A DNA stretch of 64,000 nt from JANQQJ01 sp046290575. GTDB lineage: Bacteria > Pseudomonadota > Alphaproteobacteria > SMXS01. The stretch covers positions 1 through 64,000 of the forward strand of contig JBKAGX010000006.1 of the NCBI GenBank assembly GCA_046290575.1. The letters run 5' to 3'. The notes beneath the pieces were generated by a model, which saw nothing but the letters and a program-made list of their open reading frames with translations, did not search any database and was not told the origin of the DNA. Positions 53,911-62,350 of this stretch are shown one piece after another; position 1 is the first letter of the stretch, and every line of letters starts with the position of its first letter. The translations under genes were made by a program, and so were the position numbers.

Positions 53911-55191
53911 ATGAACCAGGTCGACGTCGCCATCTTGGGGGCCACGGGCTATACAGGCCGGCTGGTCTGTGACTATCTCGGCAAACGCGCCGAAGACGCT
54001 GGGCGCACCTGGTCGGTCGCCGGGCGCCGCAAAGAGGCGCTGGACGAATTGGTCGACAAGCACGGTGCGGCCAGTGCCATCATCGTCGATTGCGAGAACG
54101 AGGCCGACTGCACCGCGCTGGCCGAAACCGCCAAGGTGGTCGTTAACATCGCCGGGCCCTATTACGAGCGGGCAGAAAAAATCGTTGCGGCGTGCGCCAG
54201 GTCGGGCACGCATTATTTCGATCTGACCGGCGAGCTAGTGTTCGTGCGCGGACTGATCGACCAGTTCCATGACGAGGCGGTTGAATCGGGCGCCAAGATC
54301 GCGCCGATTTCCGGCTATGAATCGCTGCCCTTCGATCTGATGGCGCTGGCGCTGCTGGAAGGTTTTGAGGAGGCGCATGGCCATGCCCCCAATCGCATCG
54401 ATATCCTGACCGAAAACGGATCGCCGCCCGAAGGCGCCAGCGGCATGAGCGAGATGATCTCCGGCGGTACGGCTGAGACCATGCGGGTGATGCTGGAAAA
54501 GGACAAATCGGGCATTTCGTCCGATCCTGCGGCACTCAACCCCGTAGACGATCCGGCAATCGAAACAGTGCGCCGGGTCTCCCGCCACGATCTGATGCCG
54601 AAGGTCGATGATCTGGAACCCCAGACCATGCCGATGATTCCCTCACCCTTTCTGACGCCTGCGGTCGTCAACCGCACCTTTGCGTTGCTGCGGGCCGAGG
54701 GTGCTGAAATTCCCGCCGATATCCTTTACCGCGAGCGGATGAGCACCAAGGGGCTGGGCCCCGAATGGTCACGCGGGATAACCTCGTTCATGGCCGCGAC
54801 GGGCAATAATTTCCTGGGCTGGGTCACCAACAGTTCGTTCGATGCGCCCAAGCGGATGATGAAGGCGATGATGGACTGGGCGGGGCCCAAACCCGGCGAA
54901 GGCCCCTCGCTGGAGCTGCTGGATTCATGGGATTGGGGCCTGAAAGGCCGTGCGCGTGACAAGGACGGCAACGAAGTGACGATGACGCTCAAAGGCGCCG
55001 GGCATCCGGGCTATCGCACCACGGCCAATATGATCGCTGAAGCCGGGTTGATCCTGTCTGACCCGGATGCCGATGTGCCCGACAGGGCGGGTATCCTGAC
55101 GCCGGCGTCTGCATTAGGCGTGAAGGAACTCAAGCGCTTCGCCCGCGCCGGGATGGAATATAGCGAGTTGGAGATTCATAGGACAACATGA
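53911..55191 (+). CDS. Saccharopine dehydrogenase-like / trans-acting enoyl reductase family oxidoreductase
   Basis: A 426-residue NAD(P)-dependent oxidoreductase. The Rossmann motif is ILGATGYTGRLVCDYL at residues 8-23, with VVNIAGPYYERAEKIV further on. The family includes saccharopine dehydrogenase-like proteins and the trans-acting enoyl reductases of mycobacterial lipid synthesis. Substrate unknown. AGGAGGGAG precedes the ATG. Its stop overlaps the ATG of the next gene (ATGA), although that gene differs in composition. Confidence 0.86.
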   Translation: MNQVDVAILGATGYTGRLVCDYLGKRAEDAGRTWSVAGRRKEALDELVDKHGAASAIIVDCENEADCTALAETAKVVVNIAGPYYERAEKIVAACARSGTHYFDLTGELVFVRGLIDQFHDEAVESGAKIAPISGYESLPFDLMALALLEGFEEAHGHAPNRIDILTENGSPPEGASGMSEMISGGTAETMRVMLEKDKSGISSDPAALNPVDDPAIETVRRVSRHDLMPKVDDLEPQTMPMIPSPFLTPAVVNRTFALLRAEGAEIPADILYRERMSTKGLGPEWSRGITSFMAATGNNFLGWVTNSSFDAPKRMMKAMMDWAGPKPGEGPSLELLDSWDWGLKGRARDKDGNEVTMTLKGAGHPGYRTTANMIAEAGLILSDPDADVPDRAGILTPASALGVKELKRFARAGMEYSELEIHRTT

Positions 55192-55808
55192 CCACCTTGC
55201 ATATTGAGCCTGGGGAGCCTTGGACCGGGGCAAAGAAAGACTTGGTTGGTGCTGACGTGCTCGTTGCGGCGTATTTTACAGGCGCGGACGCAGCACTTAT
55301 CCGCGCGGATCAAGTCGAGGACAAAATGCGTGCTCGAGGTGAGCGGTTGAGTGCTCTTTTTCTATTGCTGTCCGGGTTTGAGGCTTTTCTAAATTGCTAC
55401 TTTCGTATCTTGGCAGAAGAGCGTTCCGACAAGCGCCAAAAGCTGATAGAGATCACTGAAGACAAAAGAAAACCTCTACGCAAAAAAGCCCTTCAGCTGC
55501 CGTATCAGGCGTTTGGCAAACGGCCAGCAAATCTGGAAGTTGTTGTCCAGCAAATCGCTGAGTATGCGGAAATGCGTCATCGGTATATGCATCTCAAGCA
55601 TGAATGGATCGACGTACACATTGGGGCTGAGATTACGATCGGTGGAATGATGGAGGTGGCCGGTTTGGACTTTGAAAATCGGTCGGGGGTACGCCACCTG
55701 ATGGTCCTGATTCGAATTTATATGAAGTCGATTTTTAAGTTGAATGGGAGTCAATCCATCAGCCACTTGGTGGATCGTTGGACCAAGTCGGTTGTAGATT
55801 GGCGTTAG
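55188..55808 (+). CDS. HEPN-like 206-residue protein (candidate toxin/RNase)
   Basis: A soluble, mostly helical protein. LFLLLSGFEAFLNCYFRIL is followed by a long helix and then EMRHRYMHLKHEW, which carries the R-x4-6-H signature of HEPN ribonuclease domains (R130-x4-H135, or R132-x5-H138). The order (hydrophobic helix first, RxxxxH helix near the C-terminal third) fits HEPN. I cannot exclude a chance match. The gene is AT-richer than its neighbours, begins on the stop of the oxidoreductase gene and is followed 58 nt later by a PLD-like gene. The pairing suggests a two-gene unit. Confidence 0.55.
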   Translation: MTTLHIEPGEPWTGAKKDLVGADVLVAAYFTGADAALIRADQVEDKMRARGERLSALFLLLSGFEAFLNCYFRILAEERSDKRQKLIEITEDKRKPLRKKALQLPYQAFGKRPANLEVVVQQIAEYAEMRHRYMHLKHEWIDVHIGAEITIGGMMEVAGLDFENRSGVRHLMVLIRIYMKSIFKLNGSQSISHLVDRWTKSVVDWR

Positions 55809-55866
55809 TGATCTGTAGTGTCCATCCACCGGCATCTGCTTGATTCGCTGGAAACCAGGCCGATAC

Positions 55867-56604
55867 ATGAATGTGAAAAAGTCTGACCTGCTTTTCGAGG
55901 TCGAAGATTTGCTGCGGTCTATGCCAGATTGGCAGACGCTTCGCGAAAGCTCACCAATCGCAAACGCTTGGATTGGGAGGGCATTGGCTGTCATTTCCAA
56001 GTGGAAGCTGGCAGAGGAACTGCGAGCTAGAGAGCACCTGAAGTCGGCTCAGAGCCCTTTTGCGGCGACCTCTCAAGCGGGTTATAGCGGTTTACTAGTA
56101 ATCTTGCATCAAGCACAAAATGAGCTGCGAATGGAAACTGTCGGACCGACCAATGCGGCGGTCCCTGAGCAGATGATTTTTGCCTACTTTGAAGCGCTGC
56201 GGGGCGTGATCGAACTGGCAAATGACGATGTATTCTTCATTGACCCGTACTTGGATGCTGACTTTGTTGCCCGTTACCTACCACTTGTCGGGCGCGGGGT
56301 AGATATAAGGTTGCTCTCGCGCAAGCGTGTTCACGCGTTGGTGCCTGCCGTCGAGGCTTTCGCGAAACAAGAAGGGGCATCGGTTGAGGTGCGTGCTACG
56401 GCTAACCTTCATGATCGATACGTCTTCATAGACAGGATGAGTTGTTATCAATCTGGTGCCTCATTCAAGGACGGCGCCAAAAACGCGGCGACCACGATCA
56501 CACAAATTACCGACGCTTTTGGTGCAATGCTCAGCCTTTATGAAGATTTATGGCAATCGTCGGCCAGCCACCTAACCGTCAAAAATGGTACCTTGGTAAC
56601 TTAA
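55867..56604 (+). CDS. PLD-like nuclease/phosphodiesterase-fold protein
   Basis: A 245-residue protein. An N-terminal helical part (about 1-70) leads to a phospholipase D-like domain: VFFIDPYLD (122-130), then LHDRYVFID (181-189), where HDR replaces the HxK of classic PLDs, and SGASFKDGAKNA (196-207). This HDR-[YF]..G-x-S-[LF]-KD pattern occurs in PLD-like domains of defence and repair proteins. The ATG at 55867 is preferred to the TTG at 55840. The gene is AT-richer than its surroundings and its stop overlaps the cupin stop by 4 nt. See the HEPN-like gene. Confidence 0.7.
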   Translation: MNVKKSDLLFEVEDLLRSMPDWQTLRESSPIANAWIGRALAVISKWKLAEELRAREHLKSAQSPFAATSQAGYSGLLVILHQAQNELRMETVGPTNAAVPEQMIFAYFEALRGVIELANDDVFFIDPYLDADFVARYLPLVGRGVDIRLLSRKRVHALVPAVEAFAKQEGASVEVRATANLHDRYVFIDRMSCYQSGASFKDGAKNAATTITQITDAFGAMLSLYEDLWQSSASHLTVKNGTLVT

Positions 56605-56951
56605 CTTTCCAGTGCCTCGGGCGGGTTGTTGACGATCTCGTCACGCCGGACAGGCCGGTCGAAACACACCAGAAAGGTCACGGGCGTCGGCGCTTCGACC
56701 GCGTGAAGCGACCGCGCAGGTACGTTGATGATGTCGCCCGGGGTCGCGTGAACAAGTTCCTGATCTGCGCCGGCGTAGAAATTCGCTTCGCCTTCGATCA
56801 CCAGGATCGTGTTGTCATAGGGGTGCCAGTGCGGCGTCTCCCGCTCCAGAAACGCGTTGCATGAGGTCATCGGCCAAAGCTTACGCGCCTTGAGCACGTC
56901 ATAGGCCTCGTCCATCCCCGAAAACGCATCCTTCTCGACACTCACCGCCAT
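56601..56951 (-). CDS. Cupin-domain protein
   Basis: A 116-residue single cupin barrel. TPHWHPYDNTILVIEGEANF has the metal-binding G/P-x-x-H-x-H-x4-E-like first motif, and PGDIINVPARSLHAVEA the second. It could be a small dioxygenase, isomerase or sensor. GGGAGGATGTG precedes the ATG at 56951. It is 41 nt downstream of an LLM gene on the same strand and may work with it. Confidence 0.87.
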   Translation of the reverse strand: MAVSVEKDAFSGMDEAYDVLKARKLWPMTSCNAFLERETPHWHPYDNTILVIEGEANFYAGADQELVHATPGDIINVPARSLHAVEAPTPVTFLVCFDRPVRRDEIVNNPPEALES

Positions 56952-56992
56952 CACATCCTCCCTATTTTTCGCTTGAGACAGAGTAACGCTCC

Positions 56993-57796
56993 TCAGCCCA
57001 GCGCGTCCATCATGGTCTGAAGCCCGGCGGAAAACTCATCGGCGGTGTCATAGGGCACGCTGGCGACCAGCATGTCGACGCCGGCATCCTCCAGGGCCTT
57101 GACCTTGTCGCGAAAATCGTCCGGGTCATCCACCCGGGCAAAGGTCGTCACGCTGGCGGGCTTGCCCGCGGCTGCTGCTGCATCCTTGTACGCGTTGATC
57201 TGCGGCGCCAATTTTGCCGGGTCATTGCGCATGGGAAACCAGCCGTCGCACAGACGCACCGCCCGGTCCGTCGCATGCGGATGGTCGCCACCGATCAGGA
57301 TAGGTGGCTTTTTGGGCCGCGGTTTAAACAGGAAGTCCTGACCGTTTGCCGTGACCACGTCGTTCGCGAAGGCATCATTGAGGAACTGAAGCGTCTCCTC
57401 GCTGATTTTGGCACGGTCTTTCAGCGGCACGCCCAGCGCGTCGAATTCCGGCTTCATCCAGCCGATACCGGTGCCAAGGATCAACCGCTCGCCGGTCAGC
57501 TCCTGAAGGGTCGCGATCCACTTGGCCGTCGGAAGCGCCGGGCGATAGGGCAGCACCAGAATGGCGGTGCCCAGCATGATTTTTCGGGTTTGCGCGCCCA
57601 ACCAAGCGAGGGTGGCCAGCGGGTCCAGATAGCGCCCGCCAGAGCCTTCGGCATCGTCGGGCGGGATGGCGATATGATCGACGACCCAGATGGAATGCAG
57701 CCCGGCCGCCTCGGCCTTCGCCGCGCAGTGGGCCAGCAACTCGGGCGTCGACTGCGTGCCCATATTGCGCAGGGTGATGCCGATCGGAATGCTCAT
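56993..57796 (-). CDS. LLM class F420-dependent oxidoreductase (TIGR03619-like)
   Basis: A 267-residue luciferase-like barrel. SIPIGITLRNMG, GLHSIWVVDHIAIP, LTGERLILGTGIGW and KKPPILIGGDHPH mark the family. It is the shortest of the LLM proteins here, and stands apart from the others at 3099-13024. The cupin gene lies 41 nt downstream. It diverges from the photolyase gene. Confidence 0.88.
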   Translation of the reverse strand: MSIPIGITLRNMGTQSTPELLAHCAAKAEAAGLHSIWVVDHIAIPPDDAEGSGGRYLDPLATLAWLGAQTRKIMLGTAILVLPYRPALPTAKWIATLQELTGERLILGTGIGWMKPEFDALGVPLKDRAKISEETLQFLNDAFANDVVTANGQDFLFKPRPKKPPILIGGDHPHATDRAVRLCDGWFPMRNDPAKLAPQINAYKDAAAAAGKPASVTTFARVDDPDDFRDKVKALEDAGVDMLVASVPYDTADEFSAGLQTMMDALG

Positions 57797-57869
57797 CGGA
57801 TCAGCCTAGCCGGATTTGCGGGGCCGACAAATAGTCATCTGCTTGCCTCACGGCATCGTTAAAAGAGCC

Positions 57870-59387
57870 GTGACGGATCAAACACCGAAAATCATCCTCG
57901 TGCTCGGCGACCAGCTTTCGCTGGACCTGGCATCGCTCAAGGCAGCAGACAAGGCGCGGGACGTTGTTCTGATGGTCGAGTGGCCCGCGCCCGCCAGCCG
58001 GGTCAACCGGCATAAGCAGAAGATCGCGCTGGTCCTGTCGGCCATGCGGCACTTCGCGGCCGCGCTGCGCGATGACGGCTGGACGGTGGACTACCGCGCG
58101 ATGGGGGACAGTCCGTCATTGCAGGCCGCTGTCAAATCTGCGGCCGCAGAGCATGGAGCAGACGGGGTTTTGGTCACCGAGCCGGGAAACTGGCATTTGC
58201 GTGAGGCCATGCGGGCCTGGGCGGTCGGTGCCTCTGTCGATATCTTCGAAGACGACAGGTTCCTCTGTTCCCACGCCGATTTCGAGGACTGGGCAGAGGG
58301 TCGCAAAGAACTGCGCATGGAATATTTCTACCGCGACATGCGGCGGCAGACGGGCCTTCTGATGGAGGGTGACGAACCGGCAGGTGGGCAGTGGAACTTC
58401 GATAAGGAAAACCGTAAGCCGCAGGACTCTGATATGTCCTACCCTGCGCTCTACAGCGTGTCGCCAGACGACATCACGCAAGAGGTGCTCGATTTTGTCG
58501 AGGCAGAGTTCCCCGATAATTTCGGGGCGCTGGACGGCTTCGACTGGGCGGTGACGGGTGAAGAGGCAGACGCCGCGCTGGAGCACTTTATCGAACATGC
58601 GCTGCCCCGGTTCGGCGACTTTCAGGACGCGATGGCAATTGGAGAGCCCTATCTGTTCCATGCCCGGCTCGCCGCCTATATGAATATTGGGCTGCTCGAT
58701 CCGTTGCATGTTTGTCGCCGTGCGGAGGCCGCTTATAATGACGGGCACGCGCCGCTCAATGCTGTGGAAGGCTTCATCCGCCAGATCATCGGCTGGCGTG
58801 AATTCGTGCGCGGCATCTACTGGCTTAAAATGCCGGATTATCTCACGGCCAATTTCTTTGAGAACAATCGTCCGTTGCCGGATTTCTACTGGACCGGCGA
58901 CACCGACATGGCCTGCCTTGGCGCCGCCATCGGCCAGACGCGCGATACGGCCTATGCGCATCATATCCAGCGCCTGATGGTGACCGGCACCTTTGCGATG
59001 CTGGCGGGGATCGATCCGCGCGAGGTACATGAATGGTATCTGGCGGTCTATGCGGATGCCTATGACTGGGTCGAGGTGCCGAACACGCTGGGCATGAGCC
59101 AGTTCGCCGATGGCGGTGTGCTCGCCTCCAAGCCCTATGCGGCCAGCGGCAACTACATCAACAAGATGTCCGACTACTGCAGCGGCTGCCGCTTCGACGT
59201 GAAACAGAAGACCGGCGCGGACGCGTGCCCGTTCAACTCGCTTTACTGGGACTTCCTGGCCCGCCACCGCGGCAAGCTGGAAGGCAACCATCGGCTCGGT
59301 ATGGTCTACCGGACCTGGGACAAAATGGATGATGAGCGGCAGGCCGCCCTGCGGGAGAGCGCCGGGGCCTTTCTGGAAGACCTTTAA
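57870..59387 (+). CDS. Iron-sulfur bacterial cryptochrome/photolyase (FeS-BCP, PhrB/CryB type)
   Basis: A 505-residue flavoprotein that, by family, repairs (6-4) photoproducts with light, or senses light. The N-terminal Rossmann-like domain begins IILVLGDQLSLDL; the C-terminal helical domain carries C437-x2-C440-x12-C453 (DYCSGCRFDVKQKTGADACP), three of the four cluster ligands. MTGTFAMLAGIDPREVHEWY lies in the FAD-binding domain. I set the start at the GTG at 57870 since the frame upstream to 57816 is not protein-like. It overlaps the DUF2256 gene by 4 nt. Confidence 0.93.
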   Translation: MTDQTPKIILVLGDQLSLDLASLKAADKARDVVLMVEWPAPASRVNRHKQKIALVLSAMRHFAAALRDDGWTVDYRAMGDSPSLQAAVKSAAAEHGADGVLVTEPGNWHLREAMRAWAVGASVDIFEDDRFLCSHADFEDWAEGRKELRMEYFYRDMRRQTGLLMEGDEPAGGQWNFDKENRKPQDSDMSYPALYSVSPDDITQEVLDFVEAEFPDNFGALDGFDWAVTGEEADAALEHFIEHALPRFGDFQDAMAIGEPYLFHARLAAYMNIGLLDPLHVCRRAEAAYNDGHAPLNAVEGFIRQIIGWREFVRGIYWLKMPDYLTANFFENNRPLPDFYWTGDTDMACLGAAIGQTRDTAYAHHIQRLMVTGTFAMLAGIDPREVHEWYLAVYADAYDWVEVPNTLGMSQFADGGVLASKPYAASGNYINKMSDYCSGCRFDVKQKTGADACPFNSLYWDFLARHRGKLEGNHRLGMVYRTWDKMDDERQAALRESAGAFLEDL

Positions 59388-59527
59388 CCGGCTTGTCTGC
59401 GGCAGCGCTCAGAGCAGTATTTCACAGCGTCCCAGTCCCGCGTCCACTTTTTCCGCCATGCAAAAGGACGCTGACACACCGGGCAGATCTTGGTCGGCAG
59501 ATTACGCTTCTTGGTCTGTTTGGGCAT
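59384..59527 (-). CDS. DUF2256 small zinc-finger-like protein
   Basis: A 47-residue basic protein: KTKKRNLP opening, ICPVCQRPFAWRKKW, then CSERCRRQ; two Cys pairs (C-x2-C and C-x3-C). This is the DUF2256 family, which is regularly found beside photolyase/cryptochrome genes. The ATG at 59527 is preceded by a weak site. Its stop overlaps the photolyase stop by 4 nt on the opposite strand. Function unknown; a zinc-binding role is inferred from the Cys pattern. Confidence 0.88.
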   Translation of the reverse strand: MPKQTKKRNLPTKICPVCQRPFAWRKKWTRDWDAVKYCSERCRRQAG

Positions 59528-59531
59528 TGGT

Positions 59532-60269
59532 TCAGGCGGGAACTTTCGTTCCATCCCACGCGAAGACCTCGCCGGAGTCGTCTGGTGACCGCGCGGCAAT
59601 GACATCAAGCAACTGGCTTGCGGCGCGTTCCGGCGAAAACAGTTTTTCCTCGGGCACACCGCGCTGAAAAGGTTCGGACAGGCCGGTATCAACCGTGCCC
59701 GGGTGAAGTCCGATGCACAGGCCTTGCGTATTGCGCCGGGCCAGTTCGATGGCCGCCGACTTCAGGATCATGTTGAGCGCGGCTTTCGACGCGCGGTAGC
59801 CATACCAGCCGCCCAGTCGATTGTCCGAAATACTGCCGACCCGGGCAGAGAGTGCAGCAAAGGCGCTGCGCCGATCACGGTCGAGCTTGGGCAGGAAGTG
59901 CTTGGCGGCGAGCGCAGGCCCAATGGTGTTGATCTCAAAGATCTGTGCCAGCGCTTGGGCGTCCAGTTGCCGCCAGGATTTTTCGGGCTGCAGGTCACCG
60001 TCATGCAGGATGCCTGTCGCGACGATGACGAGGTGGAGGGGGTCGGATAGGGTATCTGCGGCGGCTTTGATTGAGGCTTCGTCTTCAAGGTCGAGTTTTG
60101 TGGTCCGCACCTTGGCCGACTTGAATATCTCGCCCGACCGGCTGCAGGCCAGTATCGAGGCAACGGCCTTATCGGCGGCGAGTGCCTTCACCAGCGCTTG
60201 GCCGATGCCGCCCGACGCGCCGATAACAGCGGCATTCAGTCCGGCCCCATAGTTGCTCCAGTCCGTCAT
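59532..60269 (-). CDS. Short-chain dehydrogenase/reductase (CsgA-like)
   Basis: A 245-residue SDR with VIGASGGIGQALVKAL as the nucleotide motif at residues 16-31 and YRASKAAL as the active site. The HPGTVDTGLSEPF loop is characteristic of the CsgA/YbbO-like branch. It is 4 nt from the DUF2256 gene and on the same strand, an order often seen next to photolyase genes. Substrate unknown. Confidence 0.9.
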   Translation of the reverse strand: MTDWSNYGAGLNAAVIGASGGIGQALVKALAADKAVASILACSRSGEIFKSAKVRTTKLDLEDEASIKAAADTLSDPLHLVIVATGILHDGDLQPEKSWRQLDAQALAQIFEINTIGPALAAKHFLPKLDRDRRSAFAALSARVGSISDNRLGGWYGYRASKAALNMILKSAAIELARRNTQGLCIGLHPGTVDTGLSEPFQRGVPEEKLFSPERAASQLLDVIAARSPDDSGEVFAWDGTKVPA

Positions 60270-60340
60270 ATCGGTTCTGCAATCCTTTTCATGCGCGGCC
60301 TGCGCATCCAGCCGACGCGCGCGTCCGTAACAGGTTCGCG

Positions 60341-60742
60341 ATGAACAAGACGATGGATCACAATTCCAAGGGCTTTAAGCAGACGGTCTACTATGACGGG
60401 GCCTGCCCGCTGTGTTCGCGGGAGATTGCCTTCTACAGGCAGCGCGACGGCGCTGAGTCCATGGAGTGGATCGATGCCAGCGCCTGCGACGCGGACGCGT
60501 TAGGTCCTGATCTCGACCGCAAGGCCGCGCTCGGTGTAATGCATGTGCGTGGCAGCGACGGAGAATTGTGGCGCGGCGCGGAGTCGTTCCTGGCCATCTG
60601 GCGAGAACTACCGGGCTTTCGCTGGCTGACCTGGTTGCTTGATAATCCGATAGGCAGACCGCTGATGGACTGGGGCTACAAAGGCTTCCTGCGCATCCGA
60701 CCTTTTCTCGTCCAGCGTGCTGCCGACAACAGGAGAAGTTGA
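60341..60742 (+). CDS. DCC-family (DUF393) thiol-disulfide oxidoreductase-like protein
   Basis: A 133-residue protein. The signature YYDGACPLCSREIAFYR, with the CPLC pair, is the DCC motif of DUF393. The C-terminal NPIGRPLMDWGYKGFLRIRP is typical. Such proteins resemble thioredoxin-fold oxidoreductases of unknown partner, and often cluster with photolyase and SDR genes. It stops 2 nt before the next ATG. Confidence 0.9.
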   Translation: MNKTMDHNSKGFKQTVYYDGACPLCSREIAFYRQRDGAESMEWIDASACDADALGPDLDRKAALGVMHVRGSDGELWRGAESFLAIWRELPGFRWLTWLLDNPIGRPLMDWGYKGFLRIRPFLVQRAADNRRS

Positions 60743-60744
60743 CC

Positions 60745-61071
60745 ATGGCTTATCTGCCCTATCATGTCGTCACCGAGTTCGGCGAAAGTTTCGACGTCAA
60801 TTTGCCGCTGCATGAGCAGACGGAATCGGCTGTCCGTGTGGCGCAACTGCTTTCCACGATTCTGGGGGCGCTGGACAAGGATATCACCGTGATGGGAGAG
60901 ACGGCCAATGGTGATGTGCTGCAGGCGGTTGCCATGGCGCTGGCGATCCGCGCCCGCATTGTCCCGGTACCGTTCGATGTCAGCATCGAGTTGACGAGCG
61001 AGCTGTTGGACACTGCGCTGGCAGCCGTCGCCCGGGTCGATGCCCATTACCCCACGGCCGGGAACGCTTAG
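60745..61071 (+). CDS. Small conserved-looking protein, unknown
   Basis: A 108-residue soluble protein of mixed alpha/beta character with no recognisable motif. AGGAGAAG stands 10 nt before the ATG at 60745. It is coupled to the DUF393 gene on the same strand, so probably shares its transcript. It converges on the EthD gene. Confidence 0.6.
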   Translation: MAYLPYHVVTEFGESFDVNLPLHEQTESAVRVAQLLSTILGALDKDITVMGETANGDVLQAVAMALAIRARIVPVPFDVSIELTSELLDTALAAVARVDAHYPTAGNA

Positions 61072-61074
61072 GGC

Positions 61075-61923
61075 CTACCGGTAATAGAAGTCCGGGGCCG
61101 GGGCACGGTTGGGGTTGACCGCAACCGTTTCATCCACTTCCCGGTAGAACACGGCGTTGAACAATTCGTCTTCGATTCCGGCCAGTTTGTTGCCCAGTGC
61201 CGTCCCATGGCGTGCTGTGATCAACTGGTCCGGGCGATCGAACCAAAGCTCGGCCATGCCGTCCCAGTGGCTGAAAAAGTGATCGCGACGCTCCTTGCCT
61301 TCAACCGTGAAGGCCTCCGCGGTCGGCGGAAAGAAACCGGTCATCACATCCAGGTCGGTACGGAAATTGACAATATGACCACGCAGGCCGCGTACCTCGC
61401 TCCACAGCGCCGCGTAGCGTCCGGTCCAGGTGGCACGGAATTCCTCCTCGCTTATGCCTTCTGCCCGTTTGCCGAATTGTACCAGCTTGAAGAGTTTTCG
61501 CTCCGGGCGTGTTACCGGCACCGCCACATGTTCGATGGTGTGAAACTGGAACGGTGACCCGGAATAGAGATAGTCACCATCGCCGCCGACTTCGCCGACC
61601 AACGGGTCGTCCACCAGCCCGCCGGGTCCTGCCCGGTCCCGCGACGGTGATTTGGCGGACAGATAGTCCTCCAGCGAGTCGAACATCAGCTGGCCCCAGC
61701 CGTCCCATTCCTCATTGAACGCGTTGGGCTCGCCGCGGGTCATGGTCTCGGCCAGCGCGCCCAGGCTTTCGTCCAGCGGGCGGTTGGCCCACACATTCAG
61801 CAGATAGCCACGAATGTTCGGCAACCGGCGGCCATAGGAATTGTGATAGCCCACATGGGCGGTGCGGTATTCGTCGTGCGTCAGATCGGCGTTGCGCCGA
61901 ACGAAACCAAAAACTTTCAACAT
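61075..61923 (-). CDS. EthD-domain protein (two domains)
   Basis: A 282-residue protein with two dimeric alpha-beta barrel domains of the EthD type: NADLTHDEYRTAHVGYHNSY in the first half and ISEEEFRATWTGRYAAL in the second. EthD proteins accompany P450 systems for ether degradation and other oxidations. It lies alone before a 427-nt regulatory gap. The P450 gene in this window is 44 kb away, so a link is not supported. Confidence 0.87.
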   Translation of the reverse strand: MLKVFGFVRRNADLTHDEYRTAHVGYHNSYGRRLPNIRGYLLNVWANRPLDESLGALAETMTRGEPNAFNEEWDGWGQLMFDSLEDYLSAKSPSRDRAGPGGLVDDPLVGEVGGDGDYLYSGSPFQFHTIEHVAVPVTRPERKLFKLVQFGKRAEGISEEEFRATWTGRYAALWSEVRGLRGHIVNFRTDLDVMTGFFPPTAEAFTVEGKERRDHFFSHWDGMAELWFDRPDQLITARHGTALGNKLAGIEDELFNAVFYREVDETVAVNPNRAPAPDFYYR

Positions 61924-61989
61924 CGCGAAATCTCCCCTTTGCCCATCATAGGCACGGCGCGGCTACAACGGCAATTCGAAGCGCCGCAC

Positions 61990-62041
61990 AAATTTTAGTC
62001 AGAAATTGGTCAATAGAAGAAAATGACTAAAATTTGGTCAA
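61990..62041. promoter_or_regulatory. Candidate operator: nested inverted and direct repeats
   Basis: AAATTTTAGTCA (61990-62001) and TGACTAAAATTT (62024-62035) form a perfect 12-bp inverted repeat around a 22-nt spacer. A TTGGTCAA box (62006-62013 and 62034-62041) repeats in direct orientation across the same area. The AT-rich palindrome stands out in GC-rich DNA and lies between the EthD start and the riboswitch. It is probably a regulator binding site; it could serve either the EthD gene or the guanidine locus. Confidence 0.55.
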
Positions 62042-62068
62042 CGAGTGCTTTGCGGGCGTCGTTGCGGG

Positions 62069-62111
62069 CAGCTTCTGGGAGAGCCCCTTCGAAAAAATTC
62101 CCAGAATTCTG
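62069..62111 (+). other. Stem-loop upstream of the riboswitch
   Basis: TTCTGGGA (62073-62080) and TCCCAGAA (62099-62106) pair perfectly, and GCAG/CTGC extend the stem with a bulge. The loop has AAAAAATT at its end. No T run follows, so it is not a clear terminator. It may be part of the leader or of a promoter region. Confidence 0.35.
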
Positions 62112-62152
62112 CGGTTTCCAGAGTCTGGCACGGATGATGCATCTCTTGGGGT

Positions 62153-62264
62153 GTGAATGGTGGCTAGGGTTCCGGCGCTTCTGAGGCGTGTCTGGTCCGA
62201 GAGCCACCGCCGGTCCGGTGAACAGCGGGGCGGTACACGGCGGGACAAAAGCCCGGGAGGTCAC
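62153..62264 (+). ncRNA. Guanidine-I (ykkC) riboswitch
   Basis: The three invariant ykkC blocks are present in order: CUAGGGUUCCG (62164-62174), UGGUCCGAGAG (62193-62203) and ACACGGCGGGACAAAAGCCC followed by GGGAGG (62235-62260). GGTGGCT (62159-62165) pairs with AGCCACC (62202-62208), and GUGA (62153-62156) pairs with UCAC (62261-62264) to close P1. The aptamer binds guanidinium and controls downstream expression. The binding-protein ATG is 87 nt further on. GGATTGGC (62276-62283) and GCCAATCC (62302-62309) form a stem in the expected expression platform. Confidence 0.93.
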
Positions 62265-62350
62265 GGTGGTGCAGTGGATTGGCATCACGCATAGGTGCCT
62301 CGCCAATCCTTCTACCGAGACCGGTAACAACGCGTAGAGAGGAATGCGAG

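Noticed and set aside
62276..62309. Stem after the guanidine aptamer as an intrinsic terminator
   Set aside because: No T run follows the stem; it may sequester upstream sequence or pair with the aptamer, but I do not call it a terminator.
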